Shown piece after piece: positions 54,978 through 64,000 of a DNA stretch of 64,000 nucleotides. The position numbers and the translations under genes were made by a program. The notes under the pieces are model-generated. The model was not told the origin of the DNA, did not search any database, and saw nothing but the letters and a program-made list of their open reading frames with translations. Origin of the DNA: Heterohyrax brucei (Eukaryota > Chordata > Mammalia > Hyracoidea > Procaviidae); NCBI GenBank assembly GCA_028571685.1, contig CM053140.1, forward strand, positions 148,165,701-148,229,700, in the 5' to 3' direction. Positions within the stretch are counted from its first letter, which is position 1. Each line of letters begins with the position of its first letter.

Positions 54978-55523
54978 TGTCTTAGTCATCTGGTACAGTT
55001 TTAACAGAAATACCACGAGTGGATGGCTTTAACAAAGAAAGTTTACTCTTTGCAGTCCAGCAGGCTGTAAGTCCATATTCAGGGTGTGTGCTCCATGGGA
55101 AGGCTTTCCTTCTGACCTCTTTGGAGGAAGTTACCTGTGTTGCAACAGTCTTTCTTTGGTCTGAGAGCCTCTTGGTACAGGAATCTCAGGTCCAAAGCAT
55201 GTGCCCTGTTCTTGGTGCTGCTTTCTTGGTGGTGTGAGTTGCCAACTCTCTTCCTTCTTCCCTTTCCTTTTATCTCTTGTAGGATAAAAGGATAAAAGGT
55301 GGTGCCAGCCACACTGCAGGGAAACTCCCTTAGTGGGAGTTAGGGTGTTGCAATAGCCTCCTAATCCTTTTTTAACATAATCCTATCTGTTGACTACAGG
55401 CAGAGATTAGGATTTATAGCATAGGAAAATCACAAAATGGAAGATAATAAAAAATACAGGGAATCGTGGACCCACCAAATTGATGCACACATTTTGGGGG
55501 GGGACACAGTTCAATCCATGACA
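54978..55523 (-). mobile_element. Solo LTR, MaLR-like, full length, inside a SINE
   Basis: Antisense LTR of about 546 bp with TG...CA ends (TGTCTTAGTCATCTGG ... CAATCCATGACA). The bases on either side (ATTAC and GTCAC) occupy the same SINE position and fit a diverged 5-bp duplication. No viral genes. Looks whole as an LTR. It is younger than the AfroSINE it interrupts, so the family was active in afrotherian history. Confidence 0.85.
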
Positions 55524-55552
55524 GTCACTGTCAGAATCAATTGAGAACAAGA
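55524..55552 (+). mobile_element. AfroSINE, distal part beyond LTR
   Basis: GTCACTGTCAGAATCAATTG AGAAC continues the SINE split at 54977. Confidence 0.75.
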
Positions 55553-57100
55553 TATTTGGCCTTTGGTTGTTTATGCCTACGGTTATAATCCCATTTGGTA
55601 ATGGATTATCTTTGTTATGCTACTGATACAGCATTAGTTTAAGGTATGTCTCTACCCAATTTCTTTGGAAATATGGAAGAGAGTAGACAAGTAAACAAGA
55701 GAAGCTGAGATATGGGAAGAGAGATGTCAAGTAGCATGAAGCTCACTCAGGAGGAGAAGCTCAAAGGATTTGTGAAACTTTACAGCTCCAAGTTCCCCCC
55801 AAGTAATCTTTAATTAGCCAAAGACTTACACACAGAGGATATTATGTGGTTCTGTGGAAAATACACAGCCAGCTAGAAAGAACTTGCCATACTTTCCCCA
55901 ATCTGATTAAAGAGATGTTCCCCTATCTGTGACCAGAACTGACTTGACTAACAACCATAATAACTCAGCTGTTCCTTATTAATTAATTTAATCACTTATG
56001 CTTGGCTGGCGTGGCTATAAAACAACAACTTTTATTGAGGGTTTCTAAATATCTATGTGAATAACAGCAGTCTGAATTTTAAAATTTGAGTATTTAGTTG
56101 ATATTGGTTAAAACCTAAGTAATGGTTCTTAGTAATAAAAATGGCTAACATCTAATTGAGTTTCAGTGATATCTGAGTGACTGCATATACTCTGTTGGAG
56201 TTAAAAATGTTTAGTTGAGGGGTATAATATAATGTATTTACATTGCTCTCCATTTTTCCTCTTGGAATAACTTTCTCATATTAGGCTGGATATGGAGATA
56301 ATATAGATTAAACTATGAGAACTGAAGGGAAAGCCCAGCAAGAGAATGAAGGGAGCCCTAAGAATCACCGACACTTAGTAGGAATGAACTTTGTGATATC
56401 TTCTTTCTCCATGCTGAAAATTTTAGGGGCTTATAGTTTGGGAGATGTAAAACATTCTGTCCTAATTTGGCCCCATCCTAGGAAAAAAATGTGTGCAGTT
56501 TTCTAGGAGAATATATGACTTAACAAGTCTCAAAATCTTTTTGTCTTTGTTCTACTGAAAATGAAATAGTGGTGTATAACAATCATCACAACCTGTGAAA
56601 ACATTTTTTGTGAAATATTAATAAATATTTCACATACTCAAAACTTTCGGAATTATCTTTGTAAATATTATGGTAAAGTCTGCTGTGTTGAAGTTTGGTT
56701 AATGAGGCTATTTGGAGTACCTCATATTTTTCTCATCTTCATCCTCTTCATATTCTTTATTTGTCTGATTTAAGGGATTTATTATGATTATTTGTATGCA
56801 TGATTGTAGAGATTATGTTTTCCCTGGGGCCTTTTTGAAGAGGCAAGGAGGTATTTTGTTTTAATTTGCCCTCAGATGTGAATAATTCTCCAATAGGACT
56901 TCTTTCTGAAACACTAAAAGTATCCATTGAACTTAACAACTAAAAATCAAATTCAGTTTTTAAATGTGATTTTTACAAAATATGGATGTGAACACACCAA
57001 TTGTACCTTCAAAATTTTTTTCATGCATTATTTTGATGCAAAAATAATTTTTGAAGTTATCTAGAAAATGAACTCAATGTGTGTATGGACTGTTAACCTA
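55553..57100. other. Unannotated sequence
   Basis: AT-rich. Nothing recognised apart from GCTTGGCTGGCGTGGC near 56000, which resembles the variant-AfroSINE tail but has no body or target duplication. Confidence 0.5.
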
Positions 57101-57103
57101 TTT

Positions 57104-57288
57104 AGGGTCCCTGATGGCAGAGTGGTTAAGACTGAAGCTGCTAAACAAAAACTCAGCAGTTTGAATCCACCAGCTAGCTGCTCTTGGAAACCCTATGGAG
57201 CAGTTCTACTCTCTTCTAAATGGTCACTATGAACTGAAATGAATTTGATAACAACAGGGATTTGTTTTTGATTTTTTTGCTTGTTTGG
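57104..57288 (+). mobile_element. AfroSINE, short form
   Basis: Sense copy: GTCCCTGATGGCAGAGTGGT, CAGCAGTTTGAATCCACCAG, CCCTATGGAGCAGTTCTACT, long T/G-rich tail. Near-duplicate flanks TTAACCTATTT (about 57092) and TTAACTATTTT (about 57291). Confidence 0.92.
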
Positions 57289-57485
57289 TTATTAACTATT
57301 TTGCACATAAAATTAACAAGTTACCAATCAATATTCAGAGCAATTATTTCAAATAAAAATATGACTATACTATAATTGATAGAATTTTAAAATTTGAAGC
57401 ATATAAGGAGACTGTGTAGAAGCATTCTAGTCACTCCACACCCTCTACAAAATTACAGAATTCTTATTTAAAACCCTTTCATTAC

Positions 57486-57900
57486 TGTATTTTTCTCCTT
57501 ACTGTTTTTCTTGTGTTTTAAGTGAAATTTTACATTTGAGTTAGTTCTCATATAAAAACTTACACATATTTTGTTTTGTGTTTGTAGGTACTCACCCCAC
57601 ACTGTAATGCTGCACTCCTCCTCTGTATTTCCCTTGCCCACTCCAAAAGCTCCTGTCCTCTGCCTTCTCATCTTGCGTCTGAATAAGACTCGACCCATTA
57701 GTCTCCTGTATCTAGACTTAAGCCAAAAAGCGCACTCCTCACTAGTATCATTTCATATCTTATGTACCAACTTATCTTTTGTTTGAGGAGCTGTCTTTGG
57801 GGATGGTTTCATTTCTGAGCTAACAAAGAGTCCAGGGGCCATGTCTTCTGGAAACTCTTCAGCCTGTCAGACTATCAAGTTTGGTCTTTTTCCATTTAAA
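57486..57900 (-). mobile_element. L1 3'UTR, antisense, first part
   Basis: Inverted L1 3' end: TTTTAAGTGAAATTTTACAT, TGCACTCCTCCTCTGTATTT, CTCTGCCTTCTCATCTTGCG, CATGTCTTCTGGAAACTCTT, TCAAGTTTGGTCTTTTTCC. The next consensus stretch appears only at 59645, after a second L1. Confidence 0.8.
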
Positions 57901-57904
57901 TAAT

Positions 57905-57931
57905 ACAACAAAAACAACCCAGTGCCGTCTA
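57905..57931 (-). mobile_element. AfroSINE tail fragment
   Basis: ACAAAAACAACCCAGTGCCG TCTA is the inverted 3' end of an AfroSINE, cut off at the L1 boundary. Confidence 0.6.
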
Positions 57932-59633
57932 ATGGGAAAAAATATTTGGCAACTACATGTTGAACCGACATCTGATATCTATACTCCACAAGATACTGCA
58001 AAATATCCACAAGAAAAAGACAAATAACCCAATTAAATAATAGTCAAAGGAGATGGACACACTTCACCAAAGAAAGCATTCAAGAAGCCAAAAAGACACG
58101 TGAGGAAATGTTCATGATCATTAGCTATTAAAGCCAGCCAAGTGCCATGGAGTCAGATCCAACTCATGGTGACCATAGGGGCCAGGGTACAGAAATCCAT
58201 ATCAAAACTACTACTACTATCTCACCACAAGGTTGTCCATAATCCAAAAACTACAAAGCAACAAATGCTGGAGAAGGTATAAAGATATTGTAACTCTCCT
58301 ACACTGCTGGTGGGATTGCAAAATGGTACAACCTTTTCTTAAAAACAATATAGCACTTCCTTAAAAAGCTGAAAATAGATATATCATTGGATCCAGTAAT
58401 CCCACTGCTCAGAAGATATCCTACAGAAACAAAGGCTGTTACATGAGAACAGATACATACATACACATGAATGTTTATTGCAGCCCAGTCCACAATAGCA
58501 AAAAGATGGAATCAACCCAGATGCTCATCCACAGATGAATGGATAAGCAAACTGTGGTACATGTAATCAACAGAATACTGTGAAATGGTTAAAGAACAAT
58601 TATTTTAGGAAGCATCTCATAACCTGGTTTCAACTGGAAGACATTATGCTGAGTGAAATCAGTCAGGAGCAAAAGCACAAATATTGTATGAGACACCTAC
58701 TATAAGGACTTAAAAATAGACTTATGTACAGAAGAAAAGACTCTTTGATGGCTGCAAGGGTGGGGAGGGAGGGAGGGAGAGGATTGGTCATAGATTAGAT
58801 AGCTGATAGAAATTTGGTTGGATAAAAGCAGTGACAGCACACAGTAGAAAGATCAACTTAACTGGATTTCAACATAAACTGAAAACTCTTCTAAACTTAA
58901 CCCAATATTGCAAGGATAAAGTAGCAAAGGCAGGCACCAGGACCATGCTCTCAAGGGACATCAAGACTAGTTGGCATAACTAGCCTATTGCTAAGAGAAC
59001 CTTCTGCACACCATATTCATGAGTGGCATCTGGGGTCTTAAAAGCTAGCAAGATGCCATCTGAGGAACACCAACTCAACCTGGAAACAAGAACAACAAAG
59101 GCGTGAGGAAAAAAGAGCTCAGGAGACTGAAGGATCCATATGAATGGGTGACTGTATCATATGACCAGAAGAACAAGATGGTGCCCGGCCACTACCAAAG
59201 ATAGCCATGATGACACATAAAGTTTATTCCCTGTGTGGACATGAGAAAAAGGTGTGTGCATTTCAAGAACCTCAGTTGATGGTCTGATGGCCTGGGGGTT
59301 TCCCTGGGAACATGTCCCCTAGACTTGCTGCTGCCCCTGACCAGAAAATACTTCTGAGGTCAACTCTTCAGACAAAATGGTCATGAGGACACAATGTGAC
59401 CATATGATGTGTGTACTTTATGGTTCTGTGCATTAATAGGATGCTGTCCTACTGGTCTCTTTCTAGATGGGAGAGGAGAGGTTGGAGAGGATGGGACAGG
59501 AGATTGTTAAGAGGATACGACACGTAGAGAACAGGAGGAGTGTGCTGTCACAGGGCAAGGAGAGCAGAAGGAGCTGCAGATAAGTGGACATACAAATTTA
59601 ATTTGGATTGTATAACTTTCACTTAATCATTAA
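57932..59633 (+). mobile_element. L1 3' end (end of ORF2, 3'UTR, poly(A))
   Basis: Sense L1 truncated at 5'. It contains the ORF2 end region (GGTGGGATTGCAAAATGGTA, CCAGTAATCCCACTGCTCAG, CAGCCCAGTCCACAATAGCA) and a 3'UTR with TGGGGTCTTAAAAGCTAGCA, ending in about 12 A at 59632. A variant AfroSINE interrupts it at 58134-58191. It splits an older antisense L1 3'UTR. Confidence 0.9.
58134..58191 (-). mobile_element. AfroSINE variant, truncated, inside L1
   Basis: Antisense: GCCAGCCAAGTGCCATGGAG, TCAGATCCAACTCATGGTGA, CCATAGGGGCCAGGGTAC. Comparison with the sister L1 at 63930-63950 (AGCTATTAAAGAAATTC) shows a clean insertion of about 58 nt with almost no visible target duplication. Confidence 0.88.
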
Positions 59634-59644
59634 AAAAAAAAAGT

Positions 59645-60155
59645 TTGCTCTCTTTGCTAGGGTTTGAGTTCTGCACCTCATATTTCTCATGCTCCATCAG
59701 GGACACTTTGTTGAGTTCCCTGTCATGGCAAACATTGGTAGTGGCTGGACATCATCTGGTTCTTCCAGTCTCAAGCTGATATAGACTCTGGTTTGTGTGG
59801 CCATTTCTGTCTCTTGAGCTCTTATTTTCCTTAGGTCTTTGATGTTCATTCTCCTTTGCTCCAGATGGGTTGGGACCAACAGAAGCTTCTCAGATGACCA
59901 CTTGCTAGCTTTTAAGACTTCAGACACTACTCACCAAAACAATGCTGAACATTTTCTTAATAAACTTTGTTATGCTGATTGACCTAGATGTCTCCTGAAA
60001 CCATGGTCCCCAGACCCCTGGTCCCAGACCCCTGGTCCCGCTGATCTGTCCCTTGAAGTGTCTTGTTGTATTTAGGAAACTTCTTAGCTTTTGATTTAGT
60101 CTAGTTGGGCTAACTTTTGCTCTACTAGAGGTTGTCCTTCTTTTCACTTAAAATA
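59645..60155 (-). mobile_element. L1 3'UTR, antisense, second part
   Basis: TCATGCTCCATCAGGGACAC, TGGACATCATCTGGTTCTTC, CCACTTGCTAGCTTTTAAGA, CCTTCTTTTCACTTAAAATA. Continues the 3'UTR interrupted at 57900. A 17-18-nt unit (CCCAGACCCCTGGTCC) is tandemly repeated near 60008-60040. Confidence 0.82.
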
Positions 60156-60505
60156 ATTCTTGTTGGGGGTAAAGTCAAGATGGTAGGCTAAGCACATGTC
60201 TTCCTAAATCCCTCTAGAAACTGAGACCTGAATCAATAATCAAACAGAGCCTTCTGGTCACCTAGTGAGCCCCAGTACACAGGACACAAGACACAGCTGT
60301 TAATTTGGACTTCACACCACAGAACAAAAAACCTCATCTCTTTCACTGACTCCTGCTCCTGGCTAGTCCTATCTCTCATGGACTGAAGATGGCCTAGAGA
60401 AACATCTGTGCTCCATCCTGAAAGTATCTCTCTCAGTCTTTATCAACTCACATGGAACACAAAAAGCAATAGACCCTTGAGAAAACAGTGAAAAAGAAAT
60501 CACCC

Positions 60506-61519
60506 ATGGCTTCAGAAGGCCCTCAAATGAAACAACCAAGGGGCTTTCAGGATGAAGAAGCTTTTCTGAAATTATTGTAAGGTGACTACAGAAGGATTAT
60601 ATACAGAGCCCTTTTAGATCTTATACAAAATCCAGCAGAGCAAAATGAAAAATTAAGCAAGCTGTTCAATCTGATGGAACACCAGTACTCTGTAACCCAA
60701 CAGATCAAGAACAAAATTAAAGACACAGAAACTTCAATTCAAAGCCAAGAAAAAAGAATGAAACAAAGGGAAAAGAGGCTTTCTGACTTGGAAGACAGAG
60801 CTACTGATTCCAGCATCTACGAGGAGAAATCAGACAAAAGAAACAAGAAAAATGAAGAAACATGAAGAAGTATGTGGGACTCTATTAAGAGGAACAACCT
60901 ACAATTCATTAGAGTTTCTGAACAGAGCAAGACACCTGAGGACACAGAGAGTATTATTACTGAGCTGCTGACAGAAAACTTCCCAGAAATCATGAAGGGA
61001 GAGAATATAGATATCCAAGATGTACATAGAACACCACTCAATATAGACCTCAAAAGAAAGACTCCAAGACATATTATAATCAAGCTTAACAAAATGAAAC
61101 ATAAGCAGAAAGTATTAAAGGCAGCAAGACTCAAAGCAAGGCTAAACTTCAGAGGGAAATCCTGGATGCTTTCATCAGATTTATCAGCAGAAACCACGCT
61201 GGCACAGAGACAGTGGCATGACACATTCAAAGCCTTGAAGGAGAAGAACTTCCAACCAGGAGTTATATATCCTGCAAAACTATCTTTCAAATATGAAAAT
61301 GAAAGTAAGGCATTCATAGATAAGCAGAAACTCAGAGACTTTGTAAAAATCAAAACAAAGCTACAAGAAATACTGAAAAATATCTCTTGGCTTTGGCTTT
61401 GGCTTAGAAGAACAAAACCACTAAGTTTAGACTTTAGAAGTACACATCATCCAGAATCCTACTCAGGGAAAGCTCCAAACTCAATCAAAGCTTTAATACT
61501 GAAAGAAATAATCCAGTGA
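60506..61519 (+). pseudogene. L1 ORF1, 338 codons, two in-frame stops
   Basis: ATG at 60506 (MASEGPQMKQPRGF) through 61519, the usual ORF1p length. Coiled coil about residues 70-120 (TETSIQSQEKRMKQREKRLS), RRM about 125-215 (LLTENFPEIMKGENIDIQD, PRHIIIKLNKMKHKQ), C-terminal domain about 230-300 (GVIYPAKLSFKYENESKAF). Stops: TAA at 60578-60580 and TGA at 60863-60865. The open remainder (60872-61519, 215 codons) is the longest frame in the window. One of the less decayed L1 ORF1s here. Confidence 0.92.
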
Positions 61520-61843
61520 TTATCATGAAAACTACGGTGCCATCAAATTAAAAAAGAGGGATGTAATACAATCACTATAGTCCTTCCAGATGGAGAGGAA
61601 GTTGACAAGACTGATAGTAATTAAAATTGAGTTTATACATAGTTTATTAAGGGGGATCATAGGGGCAGCCATAAAGCTTAACTTAGACACAACGTATCAT
61701 ATCAAGAAATGTAATACAGGAGTCTTAACAACCACAAAACCTACTCTGAAAAACGTGAAAAGTCAACTCACAAAAAAGAATGTCCCAGAACAGATTAATA
61801 AGAACAACAGAGAAAACATCAACTCGAAAATAAACATATCACA

Positions 61844-63069
61844 ATGGCAGCACTGAACACATACCTATCAATAATTACACTGAATGTGAATGAACTGAGT
61901 GCTCCAGTAAAAAGACATCGAGTGACATCTTGGATCAAAATACATGACCCATCCATATGTTGCCTACAAGAAACTAACCTTATACTTAAAGACAGGAACA
62001 AAATGAAAATTAAAGGATGGAGGAATATATATCAAACTAACAATGAATGAAGAAGAGAAGGTCTGGCAATTCTAATCTCAGATAAAAACAACTTTAATGT
62101 AAAATCCACTGTCATGAATAAGGATGGTCACTACTGCTGAAAGGTTCAGTATATAAGCAAGACTTATCTGTATTAAATATTTATGTACCTAGTATTAAAG
62201 CACCTAAATATGTTGAAGAAAAACTGACTACACTCAAAAAGGAGATAGACCATTCCACAATAATACGAGGTGACTTCAATACTCCACTCTCAATACTGGA
62301 CAGATCATCTAGAAAGAAGCTCAATAAAGATACAGAAAACCTTGTTCCAACTAGACCTCATCAACATATACAGAACTTTCTATCCATCCACGGACAACTA
62401 CATTTTCTTCAACAGTACACGTGGAAATTCTCAGAATAGACCATGTGTCAGAACATAAAGCAATTCTCAACAAAATCCATACCGTTGAATTAATGCAAAG
62501 TGTCTGCTCAGATCATAAAGCTATAAAAGTCAAAATCAATAGCAGAAGAAACATGGATATAAAATGGAACTCCTAGAAACTGAACAATATCTTGCTCAAA
62601 AAATCATGAGTTATAAAAGAAATCAAGGATGAAATAAAGAAATTCATGGACTCCAATGAGAATGAAAACACTTCCTACCAGAACCTATGGGATACAGCCA
62701 ACGCAGTGCTCAGAGGTCAGTTTATCTCCATAAATGCACACATCTGGAAGGAAAAAAAAGGCAAATCAAAGAACTGATCCTACAACTTGAAGAAGTAGAG
62801 AGAGAACAACAGAGGAACCCCTCGGGCACCAGCAGAAAAGAGAACATAAAGATCAGAGCAGAACTAAATGAATTAGAGAATAGAGGAACAATTGAAAAAA
62901 TTGAGAAGACCAAAAGCTGGTTTTTTTGAAAAGATCACCAAAATTGACAAACCACTGGCTAAACTTACTGAAGAAAAACAGGAAAGGAAATAACCCAAAT
63001 GAGAAATGAGAGGGGAGTTGTCACCACAGATCCAACAGACATAAAAAATATTATAACAGAATACTATGA
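61844..63069 (+). pseudogene. L1 ORF2 endonuclease remnant
   Basis: ATG at 61844: MAALNTYLSIITLNVNELSA, SWIKIHDPSICCLQETNLIL, stop after 62050. Then FQLDLINIYRTFYPSTDNYI near 62357, and the linker piece LEEVEREQQRNPSGTSRKEN (62750-62850). The GDFN region near 62270 is in another frame (GDFN-equivalent GGTGACTTCAATAC). Several frameshifts. Confidence 0.85.
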
Positions 63070-63656
63070 AAATGTCTATTTTACCCAAAGCAATCTACTT
63101 ATATAATGAAATTCCAATGCAAGTTCCAGTGTCATTTTTTAATGAGATGGAGAAACAAACTACCAATTTTGTTTTGAAAGGGAAGAAGCCCCAGATAAGT
63201 AAAGCACCACTGAAGAAGAACAACACACTGGGAGGCTTCTCATTACCTCACTTTAGAACCAATTACACTGCCACAGTAGTTGAAACTGCCTGGTACTGGT
63301 ACAAAAAGAGATAGATAGATCAATGGAACAGAATCAAGACCCCAGAGATGATACTATCTGACTATGAACCGTTGACATTTGACAAAGACCCTAAGACATT
63401 AAACTGGGGTAAAAACAATCTCTTCAACAAATGGTGCTGGCAAAATTGGAGACCCATCTGTGATAAATTGAAACAAGAGCCGTATCTTACACCTAGTACA
63501 AAGACGCACTCAAACTTGATAAAAGACCTAAATATCAAATCTAAAATGATAAAACTCTTCCAAGAAAAAGTAGGGACAACAATGGAAGCTTTAATACACA
63601 ATGTAGACAGACTTCAAAATCTGCCAAACAAACCACAATCAACAGAAAACAGATAA
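63066..63656 (+). pseudogene. L1 ORF2 C-terminal remnant
   Basis: PKAIYLYNEIPMQVPVSFFN, ETAWYWYKKR, a TAG at 63312-63314, then IDQWNRIKTPE and LFNKWCWQNWRPICDKLKQE and HSNLIKDLNIKSKMIKLFQE. Matches the C-terminal region of L1 ORF2p in order. It is joined to the pre-RT part by the deletion at 63069. Confidence 0.9.
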
Positions 63657-64000
63657 ATGAAAAGTATTAAGAATCAAACACTTTTGCTCATCCAAAAACT
63701 TTGTTGTAAGAATGAAAAGGCTACCTACAGAAAGGGAAAAAATATTTAGTACCTATATGTCAGACTGATGCCTGATCTCCATAATCAATAAGGAACTATA
63801 AAATATTAATAATAAGAAGATAAATCATCCAATAAGCGATGGGCAAAGGAGATGTACAGACAGTGCTCTAAAGAGGAGATCCAGGCAGCCAAAAAACAGA
63901 TGCAGACATGGTCACGATCACTAGCTATTAAAGAAATTCAAATCAAATTGACAAAGAGATACCATTTCACCCCAAGAAGGTTGATCATGATCCAAAAAAT

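Larger units (their letters stand above)
60163..64000 (+). mobile_element. L1 with shortened 5'UTR and RT-domain deletion (runs off window)
   Basis: Begins at the L1 5' end (GGGGGTAAAGTCAAGATGGT). The 5'UTR is only about 230 nt before GGCCTAGAGAAACATCTGTG, against about 1 kb in the copy at 47406. ORF1 60506-61519, spacer, ORF2 from 61844. At about 63069 the sequence jumps from the position just before the RT domain (GAATACTATGAAA) to the ORF2 C-terminal part (ATGTCTATTTTACCCAAAGC), removing the RT palm. It continues collinear with 57932 to the window edge. Confidence 0.9.

Noticed and set aside
55998-56016. Second ultra-short variant-SINE tail (GCTTGGCTGGCGTGGC)
   Set aside because: No flanking direct repeat was found, so chance similarity cannot be excluded.
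60817-61353. Minus-strand frame of 178 codons, Ser/Leu/Phe-rich
   Set aside because: It is the antisense shadow of L1 ORF1 at 60506-61519; the ORF1p motifs are on the plus strand.
1-64000. CRISPR arrays, operons, prophages, plasmid origins
   Set aside because: The sequence is mammalian. The only regularly repeated units are microsatellites and dispersed SINE/LINE copies.

Overview
The window reads as an intergenic or deep-intronic stretch of an afrotherian mammal genome, most likely elephant or another paenungulate (hyrax, sea cow). The evidence is the repeat content. There are about forty copies of the tRNA-derived AfroSINE in long and short forms, ten pieces of the afrotherian RTE (BovB-like) LINE with its TTGTTGTTGTTAGG / CTAACAACAACAAC end, several L1 copies of one lineage, MaLR-like solo LTRs, and older MIR, L2, L1M and DNA-transposon fossils. 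There are no bacterial-type genes, operons, CRISPR arrays, tRNA or rRNA genes. Nearly all open frames are remnants inside repeats.

Layout. 0-5 kb: mostly unique AT-rich sequence with scattered AfroSINEs and an LTR split by a SINE. 6.4-7.3 kb: RTE 3' half. 9.7-10.4 kb: three AfroSINEs in a row. 11.36-14.73 kb: one full-span RTE insertion whose 5' third is inverted (twin-priming signature with an 11-bp target duplication). 14.8-15.7 kb: AfroSINE, then an LTR with a nested SINE. 16.8-17.3 kb: a chimeric SINE with a tRNA-Gly-like head and an RTE-derived body. 17.4-20.6 kb: L1 3'UTR, then an LTR split by a 5'-L1 piece. 20.6-23.3 kb: sparse. 23.5-24.9 kb: RTE split by an LTR. 26.3 kb: AfroSINE with a 15-bp target duplication. 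26.69-26.84 kb: a 150-bp minus-strand open segment that looks like a host coding exon. 28-33.7 kb: dense SINE, LTR and MIR nesting. 34.1-39 kb: five RTE pieces, one carrying a foldback mariner. 39.6-43.2 kb: further AfroSINEs and a short MITE-like relic. 44.8-51.5 kb: RTE interrupted by an L1 with a complete 5' region but no 3' end. 52.7-55.6 kb: AfroSINEs, one split by a complete LTR. 57.1-60.2 kb: an L1 3'UTR interrupted by another L1 3' end. 60.2-64 kb: an L1 running off the window, with the reverse-transcriptase part of ORF2 deleted.

How the parts relate. AfroSINE, the chimeric SINE and RTE share the same 3' tail, so RTE enzymes probably moved both SINE types. L1 is a second, independent machinery. 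No intact autonomous element is visible: every ORF inspected is interrupted or partial. I saw no new multi-gene system. The most unusual objects are retroelement structures (twin-primed RTE, 3'-truncated L1s with target duplications, foldback mariner, chimeric tRNA-Gly SINE, a 24-bp SINE insertion) and the one candidate host exon. Family names rest on recalled consensus sequences, and boundaries are usually good to about 5-20 bases.
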